Source of the DNA: Gammaproteobacteria bacterium
Lineage (GTDB): Bacteria; Pseudomonadota; Gammaproteobacteria; Pseudomonadales; Azotimanducaceae
DNA: 35,727 nucleotides
Reading direction: 5' to 3'
NCBI GenBank assembly: GCA_009843635.1
Contig: VYDB01000016.1
Coordinates: 1-35,727, forward strand
Under the pieces are notes generated by a model, which ran no database searches, was not told the DNA's origin, and worked only from the letters and a program-made list of their open reading frames with translations. Positions 1 to 8,151 of this stretch are shown one piece after another. Every line of letters starts with the position of its first letter. Within the stretch, counting starts at the first letter, position 1. The translations under genes were made by a program, and so were the position numbers.

Positions 1-736
1 TTTTCCGCTGGAAATCCGCCCCCTCTTCAGGCTCATTCCTGATTGGACAAGACTGGCCCTGCTCTCCAAGCTGACTGCGGTATATGATCGCTTCGTACCC
101 CTCGGCGCGGAACAACTCCGCCAATATCTGTGTCGGTACGTAGTCAGCCGGATCGTCCGATCGACTAACCGGCTTTGAGAATGCGTTGTCGATGTTTGTC
201 CAAGCGGCCTTTTCGGCCCCGTCTGCATCGACGGGCATGAACCTGCTGTCATTCGCCGAGAACGTCGGCATCCAGTGCTTGCCAAACTCCGGCGTCAAGT
301 CGAGCCCCCTCAACTCTCTCTTGGTCCTGAACTGGGAGACCGACACTGCCGACCCGATCCACGGTCTCACCTCTGCTATCGCGGTCTCAATCTCCATCGC
401 CAGGTACAGCACGGGTATCCCCGCCGTGTTTGCCCTGTAGTCGAGCGCGTGATTGGCAGTCGGCTTCATCCGTTTCGGACCATACGCCCTTGGTCCATCG
501 AGCTTCCCATCGTCCCTTTCCTCCACGTCGTGCTTCCACCCTAATTGAGCTCGGTAGAACGGCATGTCCTTCGGTATCAGCAACTCCCTCTTCTTCGCTG
601 TCTGCCGGACTGCCTCAAGGAACTCCTGCACAACGCTCGGCCATACGTACCGGCGCTCGCGTCGAACTGTCTTTGAAAACCTCCAGTAGCTCTGCCAGCT
701 CGCGAACTCCACGTCACGCTTCAACTCTATACTCAT
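1..736 (-). CDS. RES domain-containing protein, partial (C-terminus beyond window edge)
   Basis: Leftward reading frame open from an ATG at 736 to the window edge (245 codons seen, no stop). A GGAG sits 5-6 bases before the ATG. The middle reads YRANTAGIPVLYLAMEIETA and then AIAEVRPWIGSAVSV, the RES-domain core with its conserved Arg, Tyr and Glu. Further on is a SDDPADYVPTQILAELF stretch, typical of the longer RES subfamily. RES proteins of known function are NAD+-degrading toxins paired with an Xre-type antitoxin; that role here is inference from family. No Xre-like gene lies upstream, and any downstream partner would be beyond the window. The N-terminal ~90 residues are the extension usual in this long variant. 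Family call is firm; toxin role is uncertain. Confidence 0.85.
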   Translation of the reverse strand, partial: MSIELKRDVEFASWQSYWRFSKTVRRERRYVWPSVVQEFLEAVRQTAKKRELLIPKDMPFYRAQLGWKHDVEERDDGKLDGPRAYGPKRMKPTANHALDYRANTAGIPVLYLAMEIETAIAEVRPWIGSAVSVSQFRTKRELRGLDLTPEFGKHWMPTFSANDSRFMPVDADGAEKAAWTNIDNAFSKPVSRSDDPADYVPTQILAELFRAEGYEAIIYRSQLGEQGQSCPIRNEPEEGADFQRK

Positions 737-1101
737 TTCCACTCCGCCGTGTCTCACACATAGTCACCACCATGCCAGCGCATCAACGACAGTCCTTGCG
801 TCAGTATCTTAGCGTCGATGATCGCCCATCCCAGTGTCCGTCGGTCCAGCGTCGGAAACGAGTTACTCGCCAGCCGAATGGGCCAGCCAAGCGTTGATTG
901 AACGCGTTCGCATCAGCTACCTGGCAGGCACACGAAATCCGACCATGCCTGCACTACCGGACGCCGCTTCCCAGTGAGTTGATCAACACCAGAGCACGTC
1001 CTAATCACTTCTTCATCAGGTCAACCATTGGAACGGCGCCTTGCCACTCGAAGAGAGTTTTACCACGCGTCGACTTGTGCTCGAAGCAAGAACCCCAGTC
1101 A
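737..1101. other. intergenic stretch without recognisable gene
   Basis: 365 bases between the RES gene and the secreted-protein gene. Frames that stay open here lack recognisable protein features and appear to be chance ORFs. A 14-base stretch (cttcttcatcaggt, 1008-1021) recurs at 1626-1639 just upstream of the next gene, which hints at a small local duplication. I see no RNA gene or terminator. Confidence 0.4.
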
Positions 1102-1614
1102 CTACCACCCGCAGTTCTTCCTCAGTGTAGAGATGCTTGCTCGAACAACCTCCGCCGTGCGCTCGATATCCTCCACAACTTGGGGCCCTAACCACTTTCG
1201 GTTGGCCCTCGCCCATGCCAGGCCTTGTCCGAAACCGAAGATCATCTTGTTCAGAGCGTGGCCCCATTTGGCAGAGCAAGGCCTCCAGCGTTTCGCGCTT
1301 GCCTCTCCTGCGGCGACCAACCCTTCATAGTGTTCGAGCTCACGCGCTAGGAAGTCATCCGCCGATTCGATTCCGGCAATCTCCATGTTCTCAGGGCTCA
1401 ATTCAAACGCTCCTGCTCTTGCCACCATTGAATCTAGTTTGCGTAGGTCGAAGCTGGGTGCGGGAACGTGGCCCGCCTGTCGTTCGGACTCCGCTGCCTT
1501 TTGCAGGAGACCGTCCAGTTCGGCTTGACTAATGCCCAGGACACGCGAAGCCGACTCACCCCGAGCCGTTTGCGCGCCGACAGCTAGTAGTGCGAGGATC
1601 AACAGTATTTTCAT
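1102..1614 (-). CDS. hypothetical secreted protein, 170 aa
   Basis: Unrecognised protein. From the ATG at 1614 the N-terminus MKILLILALLAVGAQTARG is a good Sec signal peptide with a likely cut after ARG or nearby, so the product should be exported. An ATG 18 codons upstream (1665) would bury the signal peptide, and the internal one is preceded by AAGGGA at 9 bases, so I chose 1614. The mature part is mostly helical and charged, with two cysteines (the PCSAKW region and the C-terminal NCGW) that could form a disulfide. It lies in the same orientation as the caspase-like gene upstream (164-base gap) and the RES gene downstream. No function can be assigned. Confidence 0.6.
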   Translation of the reverse strand: MKILLILALLAVGAQTARGESASRVLGISQAELDGLLQKAAESERQAGHVPAPSFDLRKLDSMVARAGAFELSPENMEIAGIESADDFLARELEHYEGLVAAGEASAKRWRPCSAKWGHALNKMIFGFGQGLAWARANRKWLGPQVVEDIERTAEVVRASISTLRKNCGW

Positions 1615-1777
1615 ATGTCTTAATCCCTTCTTCATCAGGTCCCTTTCAAACGAATGACCGCACACGAAGGTGGCAGTCCAATCTCTGTTTGGGAAGGGCG
1701 CTGGTTCCTAGGTCCGGGCAGTGTTTGTCAAAACCCGCAACAGGCCGCTGCTGTGTTTACCCCGAACAGGGGCGAAA

Positions 1778-2392
1778 CTACTCCCCGGCCGCCAGCACCA
1801 TCTTGAATTGACAATCACCGAATCTGCGTTGCAGATCGTGCTCGACCGCTTCGAGCTTCTCTATAGTCCCGTCATCATCGAACCGCTCTAGACCGGTCTC
1901 CCACAATTGGTTGAACAACATAAGATCCAATGGTACCGCCGGTTTCTTGCTTTCAGCCCAACCCACATCCGTACGATAACCCGAGACCGCTGCCGCTCCG
2001 GTCGATGCGATGAAATCGTGGACTGCGGCTTCGTTTTCAAAGACGTTGCACGCGCTGAAATGAACATAGCACCCGACACATTGTCCCCATAGGCAAGGCT
2101 CTTGGCCGAGACTTCTAAGATCTATCGACTCCCGATCGGACAGCGTGATCGAGCCTTCTGAGCCGTGTGAGGCGAAATACAGCACGGACCCGTAATCGCT
2201 CTGGTTCCAACTGTCCGCAAGGAATGACTTCATCTGACCGAGCGTCCTACACCTCTCCCAGACGTGTGGCCAGTACTCCCATTGCGAAAGCAGTTCCAAC
2301 ATAGGCCGAATCGAAGGCTCTTCGACCGTGCCCCCGTACCCGTATATCCCCTCCACGCAGCAAATGCGTCTATTTCGCTCCCTTGTCTTCAC
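1778..2392 (-). CDS. caspase-fold (CHAT/DUF6642-like) protein
   Basis: About 204 aa. The order of motifs matches the caspase-like fold: a central strand ending in LYFASHG (candidate catalytic His), then VHFSACNVF (candidate catalytic Cys), followed by FIASTGAAAVSGY and a VGWAESKKPAVPLD segment. From memory this most resembles the DUF6642 family, small stand-alone caspase-like proteins that begin CLEG..., here CVEGIYGYGG. There is no ATG in a suitable position. I chose GTG 2392, preceded by AAAGGGGG at 7 bases; GTG 2461 would add 23 residues of low-quality sequence. It has no signal peptide, so it should be cytoplasmic. Protease activity is inferred from the His/Cys pair; the target is unknown. 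The downstream neighbours are a secreted protein and a RES protein, all leftward. Confidence 0.7.
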   Translation of the reverse strand: MKTRERNRRICCVEGIYGYGGTVEEPSIRPMLELLSQWEYWPHVWERCRTLGQMKSFLADSWNQSDYGSVLYFASHGSEGSITLSDRESIDLRSLGQEPCLWGQCVGCYVHFSACNVFENEAAVHDFIASTGAAAVSGYRTDVGWAESKKPAVPLDLMLFNQLWETGLERFDDDGTIEKLEAVEHDLQRRFGDCQFKMVLAAGE

Positions 2393-2667
2393 CGCGCGCC
2401 CCCTTTCACTCTCGCCGCTGTCCAGCGTCGACACTCCGGCCAATCGCCGCCAAGAGCCCACGGGACACCCCGCATCGATTGGAAACGTCGGGAGTTTACC
2501 AGCGCTTCTCCAAGCAAATCAGCCCTCGACCACATGACCCCAAACAAGCATCTACAAATTCCCAAGGATGGCTCGACCCAGTTTCACACCCCCCGCCGCA
2601 TAGGGGTTCTCTCCGATTGGTTGTAATCTTGGACTGCTGGAGTGCCCTCAATCAGCCTAGCCGTCAA
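2393..2667. other. intergenic, divergent between caspase-like gene and fic
   Basis: Holds the upstream regions of two divergent genes. I see no convincing ORF. The right-hand part leads into the operator/promoter region of the Fic gene. Confidence 0.4.
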
Positions 2668-2765
2668 ATCGTTTCAATTTTCGTGAAACGATACCTTGAA
2701 ATGTCCGAAAATCGGTTATAGATTAATGGCTTAATTGTTTCATGCCACTGGCTAAATCGTTTCAT
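2668..2765 (+). promoter_or_regulatory. operator cluster and promoter of the Fic gene
   Basis: The 9-base half-site ATCGTTTCA (2668-2676) is repeated inverted as TGAAACGAT (2684-2692), giving a perfect palindrome with a 7-base spacer. Two further direct half-sites follow: ATTGTTTCAT at 2734-2743 and ATCGTTTCAT at 2756-2765. The last covers the ATG of the Fic gene (2764-2766). A candidate promoter lies between: TTGAAA at 2696-2701 and TAGATT at 2719-2724 (17-base spacing). The Fic protein has an N-terminal winged helix, so autoregulation through these sites is a reasonable inference. No Shine-Dalgarno sequence precedes the ATG; translation may be leaderless or weak. Confidence 0.65.
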
Positions 2766-4044
2766 GGCGCTCACCGACCAGTCCATTCTCGACTACATCT
2801 CCGAGCATCCCGGTGCCGGGCGGGAGGAGGTGCGGCGCAACGTTGCCCCGGATGTCAGTTCACCGACGGTCTGGCGCCGCCTAAAGCGGCTTGTCGATGA
2901 CGGTCGGCTTGAAGTTTCCGGCGAGGCGCGCGCCACGGGCTACAGCCTAGCCGGTGCGGCGGTGGTTCGTGCCTATCTGCAGACGCCGTACAACCGGCGG
3001 CGGCTTGCGCTGTACAGGAAGGAGTTTATCGATCGCTACGTCCCGAACAAGAGCTTCTATCTGGACGATGCCGACCGTCAACTCTTGCTGGAGGCCGGGC
3101 GACCAGCATCGCCGCCGCCAGCGGCAGGGACTTTCGCACGGCGCATTCTGGAACGGCTGCTTGTCGATCTGTCCTGGGCCTCATCGCGCCTGGAGGGAAA
3201 CACTTACAACATCTTGGAGACCGAACGACTGATCCGCTTCGGCGAGGAAGCCACCGACAAGGACCGCAAGGAAGCGGTCATGATTCTGAATCACAAGGAG
3301 GCTATCCAGTACGTCGTCGACCATCTCGCCGAGATCGCGATCAGCCGGCTGGACATCCTGGGCATTCACGCCTTGCTGGCAGACGGTCTGCTTGTCGATC
3401 CCTCCATGGCGGGACGGCTGCGCCGGATGCCCGTTGGAATTTCCTTTTCGAACTACCGGCCGCTTGAAGATCGCTTTGCCATCGAAGAGGAGTTTAGAGT
3501 GCTTGTCAATAAGGCTGCAGCGATCACAGATCCCTTCGAGCAGTCGTTCTTCCTTCTCGTTCACATTCCCTATCTGCAGGCGTTTGACGACATCAACAAA
3601 CGAACCTCGCGCATTGCTTCCAACATCCCGCTCCTGAAGTCAGATCTGGCGCCCATGTCCTTTCTCGCCATGGATGACAGTGCCTACATCGACGGCCTGA
3701 TCGGCATCTACGAGCTCAACAACGTCTCACTCTTGCGCGAGACCTTTATCGACGGTTATCTCGCCTCGGCGGATAACTACAGGGTGCTGCGGTCGCAGCT
3801 GGAGTCGCCAGACAAGTCGGCGCTCACTTATCGCGATTTCGTGCGCATGGCCGTCAGGCGCAGTGTGCTTGAGTGGAAAGGCTTCCGACCGCACAGCGTC
3901 GGGGTTATGGCGGCGGAGGCTGGCATTCCCGAAGACGACCGGGAGCAGGTTGTCGCTTATGTCGGCAACGAGTTGAGGGGATTGCACGAGGGCAATGCGG
4001 TCCGCTATCGGCTGCGCGCTGAGGACCTGCGCGGGTTGGATTGA
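2764..4044 (+). CDS. winged-helix/Fic family protein with degenerate active site
   Basis: 426 aa. Residues 1-65 form a winged helix-turn-helix, residues ~125-300 the Fic domain, and the C-terminal ~70 residues look like another small helical domain. The class II inhibitory motif (S/T)xxxE(G/N) is present as SSRLEGN at 140-146. The active-site loop reads LQAFDDINKRTSR (271-283) against the canonical HPFxxGNGRxxR: the catalytic His is replaced by Gln272 and the first Gly by Ile, while Phe, Asp, Asn and both Arg are kept. Canonical Fic proteins AMPylate target proteins. This Gln variant is seen in a wHTH-Fic subfamily I recall, and its chemistry is uncertain. It stands alone, with a cluster of operator-like repeats upstream that suggests self-regulation. 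Confidence 0.88.
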   Translation: MALTDQSILDYISEHPGAGREEVRRNVAPDVSSPTVWRRLKRLVDDGRLEVSGEARATGYSLAGAAVVRAYLQTPYNRRRLALYRKEFIDRYVPNKSFYLDDADRQLLLEAGRPASPPPAAGTFARRILERLLVDLSWASSRLEGNTYNILETERLIRFGEEATDKDRKEAVMILNHKEAIQYVVDHLAEIAISRLDILGIHALLADGLLVDPSMAGRLRRMPVGISFSNYRPLEDRFAIEEEFRVLVNKAAAITDPFEQSFFLLVHIPYLQAFDDINKRTSRIASNIPLLKSDLAPMSFLAMDDSAYIDGLIGIYELNNVSLLRETFIDGYLASADNYRVLRSQLESPDKSALTYRDFVRMAVRRSVLEWKGFRPHSVGVMAAEAGIPEDDREQVVAYVGNELRGLHEGNAVRYRLRAEDLRGLD

Positions 4045-4159
4045 TAAACCGTCCCCTGGTCAAAGCCTTGGCTGCGTTCCAGACCGCCAAAGCGCTTGTT
4101 CGCCAGTGCATCTCTGCAATAGGATTGCGGGGAAAAGCAGTCCGATGCTGGAGTGGCCG

Positions 4160-4744
4160 ATGAGTGCAATGGGAACGGAACTTTCAGCGGCATCCCGCGT
4201 TGGCTTTACCGCCATGGCGGACGGCACCCGTGAGGACTACGAGCTGATCGCGGCGCACGATGCGCACAACGCCGGTCGAACAGCTGAGCGGATGCTCGCG
4301 CTGCTCAAGTCCATGGACGGCCCCTCGCCGTACCCCATCTCCCGCCTGCAGCACGTGCTGCAATCGGCCACCCGGGCGGAGGCGGACGGAGCGGACGACG
4401 AAACCATCGCCGTCGCCTTGCTGCACGACATCGGCGATCAGATCTCGCCGCACAACCACTCCCAGGTGGCCGCCGCCATCCTCAAGCCCTACGTCAGCGA
4501 GCGCAACTGGTGGATCGTGCAACACCACGGCCTGTTCCAGGGCTACTACTGGTTCGCCCACTACCAACGCGACCCGAACGAGCGGGACCGCTACGTGGAC
4601 CATCCCCACTACCAAGCCTGCGTGGACTTCTGCGAGCGCTGGGACCAGAACTGCTTCGACCCCGATTACCCGACCAAGCCGCTGGCCCATTTCGAGCCGC
4701 TGGTCCGCCAACTTTTCGCCACCGCGAAGTCAGAATTCGTCTAG
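4160..4744 (+). CDS. HD-domain protein (PhnZ/MIOX-like oxygenase or phosphohydrolase)
   Basis: 194 aa from an ATG that has GGAG six bases upstream; an in-frame extension further upstream is not needed. The HD signature LLHDIGD places His89-Asp90. Other likely metal ligands are His65 (RLQHVLQSAT), His98/100 (PHNHSQ), His122 (QHHGLFQG) and Asp162 (RWDQN). This spacing and the HGLFQG segment are typical of the HD oxygenase-like branch that includes the mixed-valence diiron enzymes PhnZ and MIOX, but close relatives are usually annotated only as HD-domain phosphohydrolases. Substrate unknown. It sits 183 bases upstream of a desaturase in the same direction. Membership of the HD superfamily is sure; the oxygenase assignment is a guess. 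Confidence 0.8.
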   Translation: MSAMGTELSAASRVGFTAMADGTREDYELIAAHDAHNAGRTAERMLALLKSMDGPSPYPISRLQHVLQSATRAEADGADDETIAVALLHDIGDQISPHNHSQVAAAILKPYVSERNWWIVQHHGLFQGYYWFAHYQRDPNERDRYVDHPHYQACVDFCERWDQNCFDPDYPTKPLAHFEPLVRQLFATAKSEFV

Positions 4745-4927
4745 CCCCTGATTCCAGAGCTTGGGGCTTGCAATGCGGAAGCGTTGTTGTCACAGTTTAT
4801 CTCCGCCCGCGATTGAGGCGCGTTGAATCAAAACAAACCGAGGCCGTCCACCAAGACGCGGAAACGGCCCGGCCTATGGGCGTAAGGGAAGGCGCCTCAG
4901 GTAAACGAGCTAAGGGAGCGACTGCCG

Positions 4928-6130
4928 TTGGACATATTGGATTGGCTTAGCCATGGACTTTCGAATTTCTCCGCTTGGGGCATCGTCGCCTACGTCCTAA
5001 TCACCACGCACATCACCATCGTCACCGTGACGGTCTATCTGCACCGCCACGCCGCGCATCGGGCGCTGGACCTGCACCCGGCGCTGCAGCACGTCTTCCG
5101 CTTCTGTTCGTGGATCACCACGGGCATGATCACCCGGGAATGGGTGGCCGTGCACCGCAAGCACCACGCCAACACCGAAACCGATGACGACCCCCACAGT
5201 CCGCAGAGGCAGGGCTTGGGCACGATTTTCTGGAAAGGCACGGAGGCCTACCGGGCGGCGACCGCAGACCGCGCCTCGATCGAGCGTTACGGCGCCGGCT
5301 GCCCCGACGACTGGATGGAGCGCAACCTATATGCCCGCTTTCCCACCACCGGCGTTCTCACTCTCCTCGCCATCGACATCGTCCTGTTCGGCTTCATCGG
5401 CCTGACGGTCTGGGCGGTGCAGATGCTCTGGATTCCGGTGCTGGCGGCGGGCGTGATCAACGGCGTCGGCCACTTCTGGGGCTACCGCAACTACGAATCC
5501 CCTGACGCCAGCACCAACATGCTGCCTTGGGGCATCGTCATCGGCGGCGAGGAACTGCACAACAACCATCACGCCTACCCCAATTCCGCAAAGCTCTCGC
5601 AAAAATGGTGGGAGTTCGACATCGGGTGGATGTGGATTCGCCTTTTCCAAGCCTTCGGGCTGGCCAAGCCGAAGAGCACCGGCCCCATCGTCAAGCAGGT
5701 GCCCGGCAAGACCACGCTGGACATCGACACCGCCTGGGCGGTGCTCAACGACCGCTTCCGGCTGATGGCCAAATACAAAAACCAAGTGGTCAAGCCGCTC
5801 ATCAAGCTCGAATGCGCCAAGGCCGACCAGGCCACCGGAAAGCTGTTCCGGCGGGCGCGGGCGGCGCTGTGCCGGGAGCAGGCCCGCGTGAGCCCCAGCG
5901 GCAAGCGGCGCATCGAGGCGGCCGTGGATGCCAGCCAGGCCCTCGCGGCGGCCCACAACCTGCGCCTGCGCCTGCATGACATCTGGGCCAAGCGCGGCGG
6001 CAACGCCGACGACCTGCTGGCGGCGCTGCGCCACTGGTGCCGAGACGCCGAGGCCACCGGCATCCAGGCGCTGCGCGACTACGTCGACGAGTTGAAGTCC
6101 TACACCTTGCCGCGGCTAGCCACCGCCTAG
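4928..6130 (+). CDS. membrane fatty acid (acyl-CoA/acyl-lipid) desaturase
   Basis: 400 aa. The three histidine boxes of membrane diiron desaturases are intact: HRHAAH (39-44), HRKHH (76-80) and HNNHH (211-215). Hydrophobic segments at ~15-37, ~50-68, ~142-165 and ~165-182 fit the usual four-helix topology in the inner membrane. It is of the DesC/delta-9 type. After about residue 260 there is a long, charged, Ala/Arg-rich helical tail of ~140 residues, probably cytoplasmic, longer than in the minimal enzyme. The start is TTG; an AAGGGAG lies 9 bases upstream and there is no earlier in-frame ATG. It converges on the ferredoxin gene with only two bases between the stop codons, and that ferredoxin is a plausible electron donor. 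Confidence 0.9.
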   Translation: MDILDWLSHGLSNFSAWGIVAYVLITTHITIVTVTVYLHRHAAHRALDLHPALQHVFRFCSWITTGMITREWVAVHRKHHANTETDDDPHSPQRQGLGTIFWKGTEAYRAATADRASIERYGAGCPDDWMERNLYARFPTTGVLTLLAIDIVLFGFIGLTVWAVQMLWIPVLAAGVINGVGHFWGYRNYESPDASTNMLPWGIVIGGEELHNNHHAYPNSAKLSQKWWEFDIGWMWIRLFQAFGLAKPKSTGPIVKQVPGKTTLDIDTAWAVLNDRFRLMAKYKNQVVKPLIKLECAKADQATGKLFRRARAALCREQARVSPSGKRRIEAAVDASQALAAAHNLRLRLHDIWAKRGGNADDLLAALRHWCRDAEATGIQALRDYVDELKSYTLPRLATA

Positions 6131-6132
6131 TC

Positions 6133-6450
6133 CTATTCCTCCGGCGCAACGGTTACCGGCAGGCCGTCGGGGACGTCCGCGATCTCTAGCTGGCAGGTCA
6201 GTCGAGAGCGTTGAGGGTCGTAGTGGTCCAGGCTGGAGAGCAGGTCCCGCTCATCCTCGGACACATCGGGCAGTTGCGCAAACCAATCCGCTGCCACCCA
6301 GCAATGGCAGGTGGCGCAGGCGCACTGCCCGCCGCAGATGGCCTCGATGCCCATGTCCGCGTCGCGCAGGGCCTCCATCAGGGTGCCGCCCGCATCGGCG
6401 TCCAGTTCATGCCGCGCCCCTTCACGGTCGGTCACATCGAGCCTAGGCAT
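6133..6450 (-). CDS. 2Fe-2S ferredoxin (adrenodoxin type)
   Basis: 105 aa with the plant/vertebrate-type [2Fe-2S] ligand pattern C-x5-C-x2-C-x37-C at Cys39, Cys45, Cys48 and Cys86. Extra cysteines at 43 and 50 sit in the same loop. The MGIEAICGGQCACATCHCWV stretch and the RLTCQL near the C-terminus are characteristic of the adrenodoxin-like group that passes electrons to P450s and other oxygenases. It overlaps the 3' end of the upstream acyl-CoA ligase gene by 8 bases, so the two are very likely translationally coupled. Possible partners are the convergent desaturase or an enzyme elsewhere. Confidence 0.92.
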   Translation of the reverse strand: MPRLDVTDREGARHELDADAGGTLMEALRDADMGIEAICGGQCACATCHCWVAADWFAQLPDVSEDERDLLSSLDHYDPQRSRLTCQLEIADVPDGLPVTVAPEE

Positions 6451-8020
6451 CAGACGGCCCCGTAAACTCTTCCTTCAGCCGAAACTTCTGCACCTTGCCC
6501 GAGGCGTTGCGCGGCAGTTCGTCCATCCAGGTGATTCGTCTCGGCACCTTGTAATTGGCCATGTGCCCGCGCGCCCAAGTGAGCACTTCCTCCGCTTCCG
6601 GGCGCGGTCCCGAGGCCGGCACGATGAAAGCATGGCCCACCTCGCCCAGCCGTTCGTGGGGCGCGCCCACCACCGCCACGTCGGCAACCGCCGGGTGGTC
6701 GAGCAGGCGATTTTCAATCTCCGCCGGATAGCAGTTGAAACCGCCGCAGATGTACATGTCCTTCAGGCGGTCGGTGATCTTGAGGTAGCCCCGATCGTCC
6801 AGAACGCCGATGTCGCCAGTCTTGAGCCAACCGTCGGGGGTGATGGCGGCGGCGGTGGCGGCCGCATCGTCCAAGTAGCCCTGCATGACGTTGAAGCCGC
6901 GCACCCAGACCTCACCGGCATCGCCCGCCGGCACCGCACCGCCGTTGCCGCCCGCGATTCGGATCTCGACCCCGCGCATGGCCCGTCCGCTGGTGTTGGC
7001 GATGGTCTCCAAGTCGTCCCCCGACCGGCACATCGACACCACTCCGGAGGACTCGGTCAAGCCGTAGGCCGTGTAAACCTCCTCGAAGCCGAGCCTTTGC
7101 TTCATGTCCCGGACCAACTGCACCGGCACCGACGCTGCCCCGGTCACCGCGCAGCGCAATGAGCTCAAGTCCGCGTCGGGCAGGCCGGGGTCGGCCAGCA
7201 GCGACTGAAACAGCGTCGGCGGACCCGGCAGCAGGGTGATGCGCTGCCCCTCGATGCGGCGCAGCAGCCGCGCCGCATCGAACTGGGCTTCGGGATAGAT
7301 CGCCGCGCCGCGCAACAACGCCGCCAGCCAGCCCGCCTTGTAGCCGAACGAGTGGAAAAAAGGGTTCACCACCAAGTAACGGTCCTCCGCGGTCAGCCCC
7401 ACGGCCTCGGACCATTCCATGAACGTAGCGATGTTCTGCCCGTGGGTGGTCATGGCTCCCTTGGGCGCCCCGGTGGTGCCCGAGGTGTACAGAACGTCGG
7501 AAATGTCGGTGGGGCCAACGGCCTCAATGCGGCGCTGAAGTTCGGCATCGGACACCGCATCGCCAAGCTGCACAAAGGCATCCAACGAGAGTTCGTCGCC
7601 GGAACCGCTCAGGCGCACCACCCGCCGCAGCCCGGGGCAGGGCTGCGCGGTCAGCAGCGCCGCATAGTCCACGCCGAGGAACTCCCCCATCGCAAAGGCC
7701 AGCCGCGCCCCGGAACGGCGCACGATATCGCCAGCCTCCTCGCCCTTGAAACGGGTGTTGACGGGCACGAGCACACCGCCAACCTGCTGCCCGGCTAGCG
7801 CCGCGACCACCCACTCGGCGATGTTCGGCGCCCAGATGACGAAGCGCTCCCCCGGTTCCAGCCCCGAGGCAATGACCGACTTGGACAACCGATCGGCGCC
7901 CGCCTTGAGCACCGAAAAGGAAATCGCCGCCTGCCGGTCAACGATGGCCGCTCGGTCGGGGTAGCGATCCGCAGCATCCCGAAGAACCTCGGGAAGGGTT
8001 CGGTGCAAGTTATCCGACAT
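6443..8020 (-). CDS. acyl-CoA ligase (AMP-forming, FadD3-like)
   Basis: About 525 aa, full length for an ANL-superfamily acyl-CoA synthetase. Motifs in order: the P-loop LYTSGTTGAPKG (A3), YGLTESSG (A5), GWLKTGDIG with catalytic Asp (A7), RLKDMYICGGFNCYPAEIE (A8) and the C-terminal RNASGKVQKF with the adenylation Lys (A10). Overall it resembles the FadD3/short-to-medium chain ligase branch; the carboxylate substrate cannot be read from sequence. I chose ATG 8020 (MSDNLHRTLPEVL); a TTG at 8050 is possible and neither has a strong Shine-Dalgarno. It overlaps the ferredoxin gene and is divergent from dnaB. Confidence 0.9.
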   Translation of the reverse strand: MSDNLHRTLPEVLRDAADRYPDRAAIVDRQAAISFSVLKAGADRLSKSVIASGLEPGERFVIWAPNIAEWVVAALAGQQVGGVLVPVNTRFKGEEAGDIVRRSGARLAFAMGEFLGVDYAALLTAQPCPGLRRVVRLSGSGDELSLDAFVQLGDAVSDAELQRRIEAVGPTDISDVLYTSGTTGAPKGAMTTHGQNIATFMEWSEAVGLTAEDRYLVVNPFFHSFGYKAGWLAALLRGAAIYPEAQFDAARLLRRIEGQRITLLPGPPTLFQSLLADPGLPDADLSSLRCAVTGAASVPVQLVRDMKQRLGFEEVYTAYGLTESSGVVSMCRSGDDLETIANTSGRAMRGVEIRIAGGNGGAVPAGDAGEVWVRGFNVMQGYLDDAAATAAAITPDGWLKTGDIGVLDDRGYLKITDRLKDMYICGGFNCYPAEIENRLLDHPAVADVAVVGAPHERLGEVGHAFIVPASGPRPEAEEVLTWARGHMANYKVPRRITWMDELPRNASGKVQKFRLKEEFTGPSDA

Positions 8021-8151
8021 GAAGAAAGGGTTGGTCCCGCTAGCGCGCAAGCGAAAACGATAACACGGTTACTCGGCGCAATTCCCTCTTGCAAACTCTG
8101 CCGAAAATGCGACGATTCATGGTCCGCCGACCCCACTTTGCATCCAGTGCC

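Noticed and set aside
186-897. Plus-strand ORFs of 84-155 codons over the RES gene
   Set aside because: They are antisense to a clear RES-domain frame and have no recognisable domains.
4745-4770. GCCCC...GGGGC inverted repeat after the HD gene as terminator
   Set aside because: Stem of five bases with a 14-base loop and no T-run; too weak.
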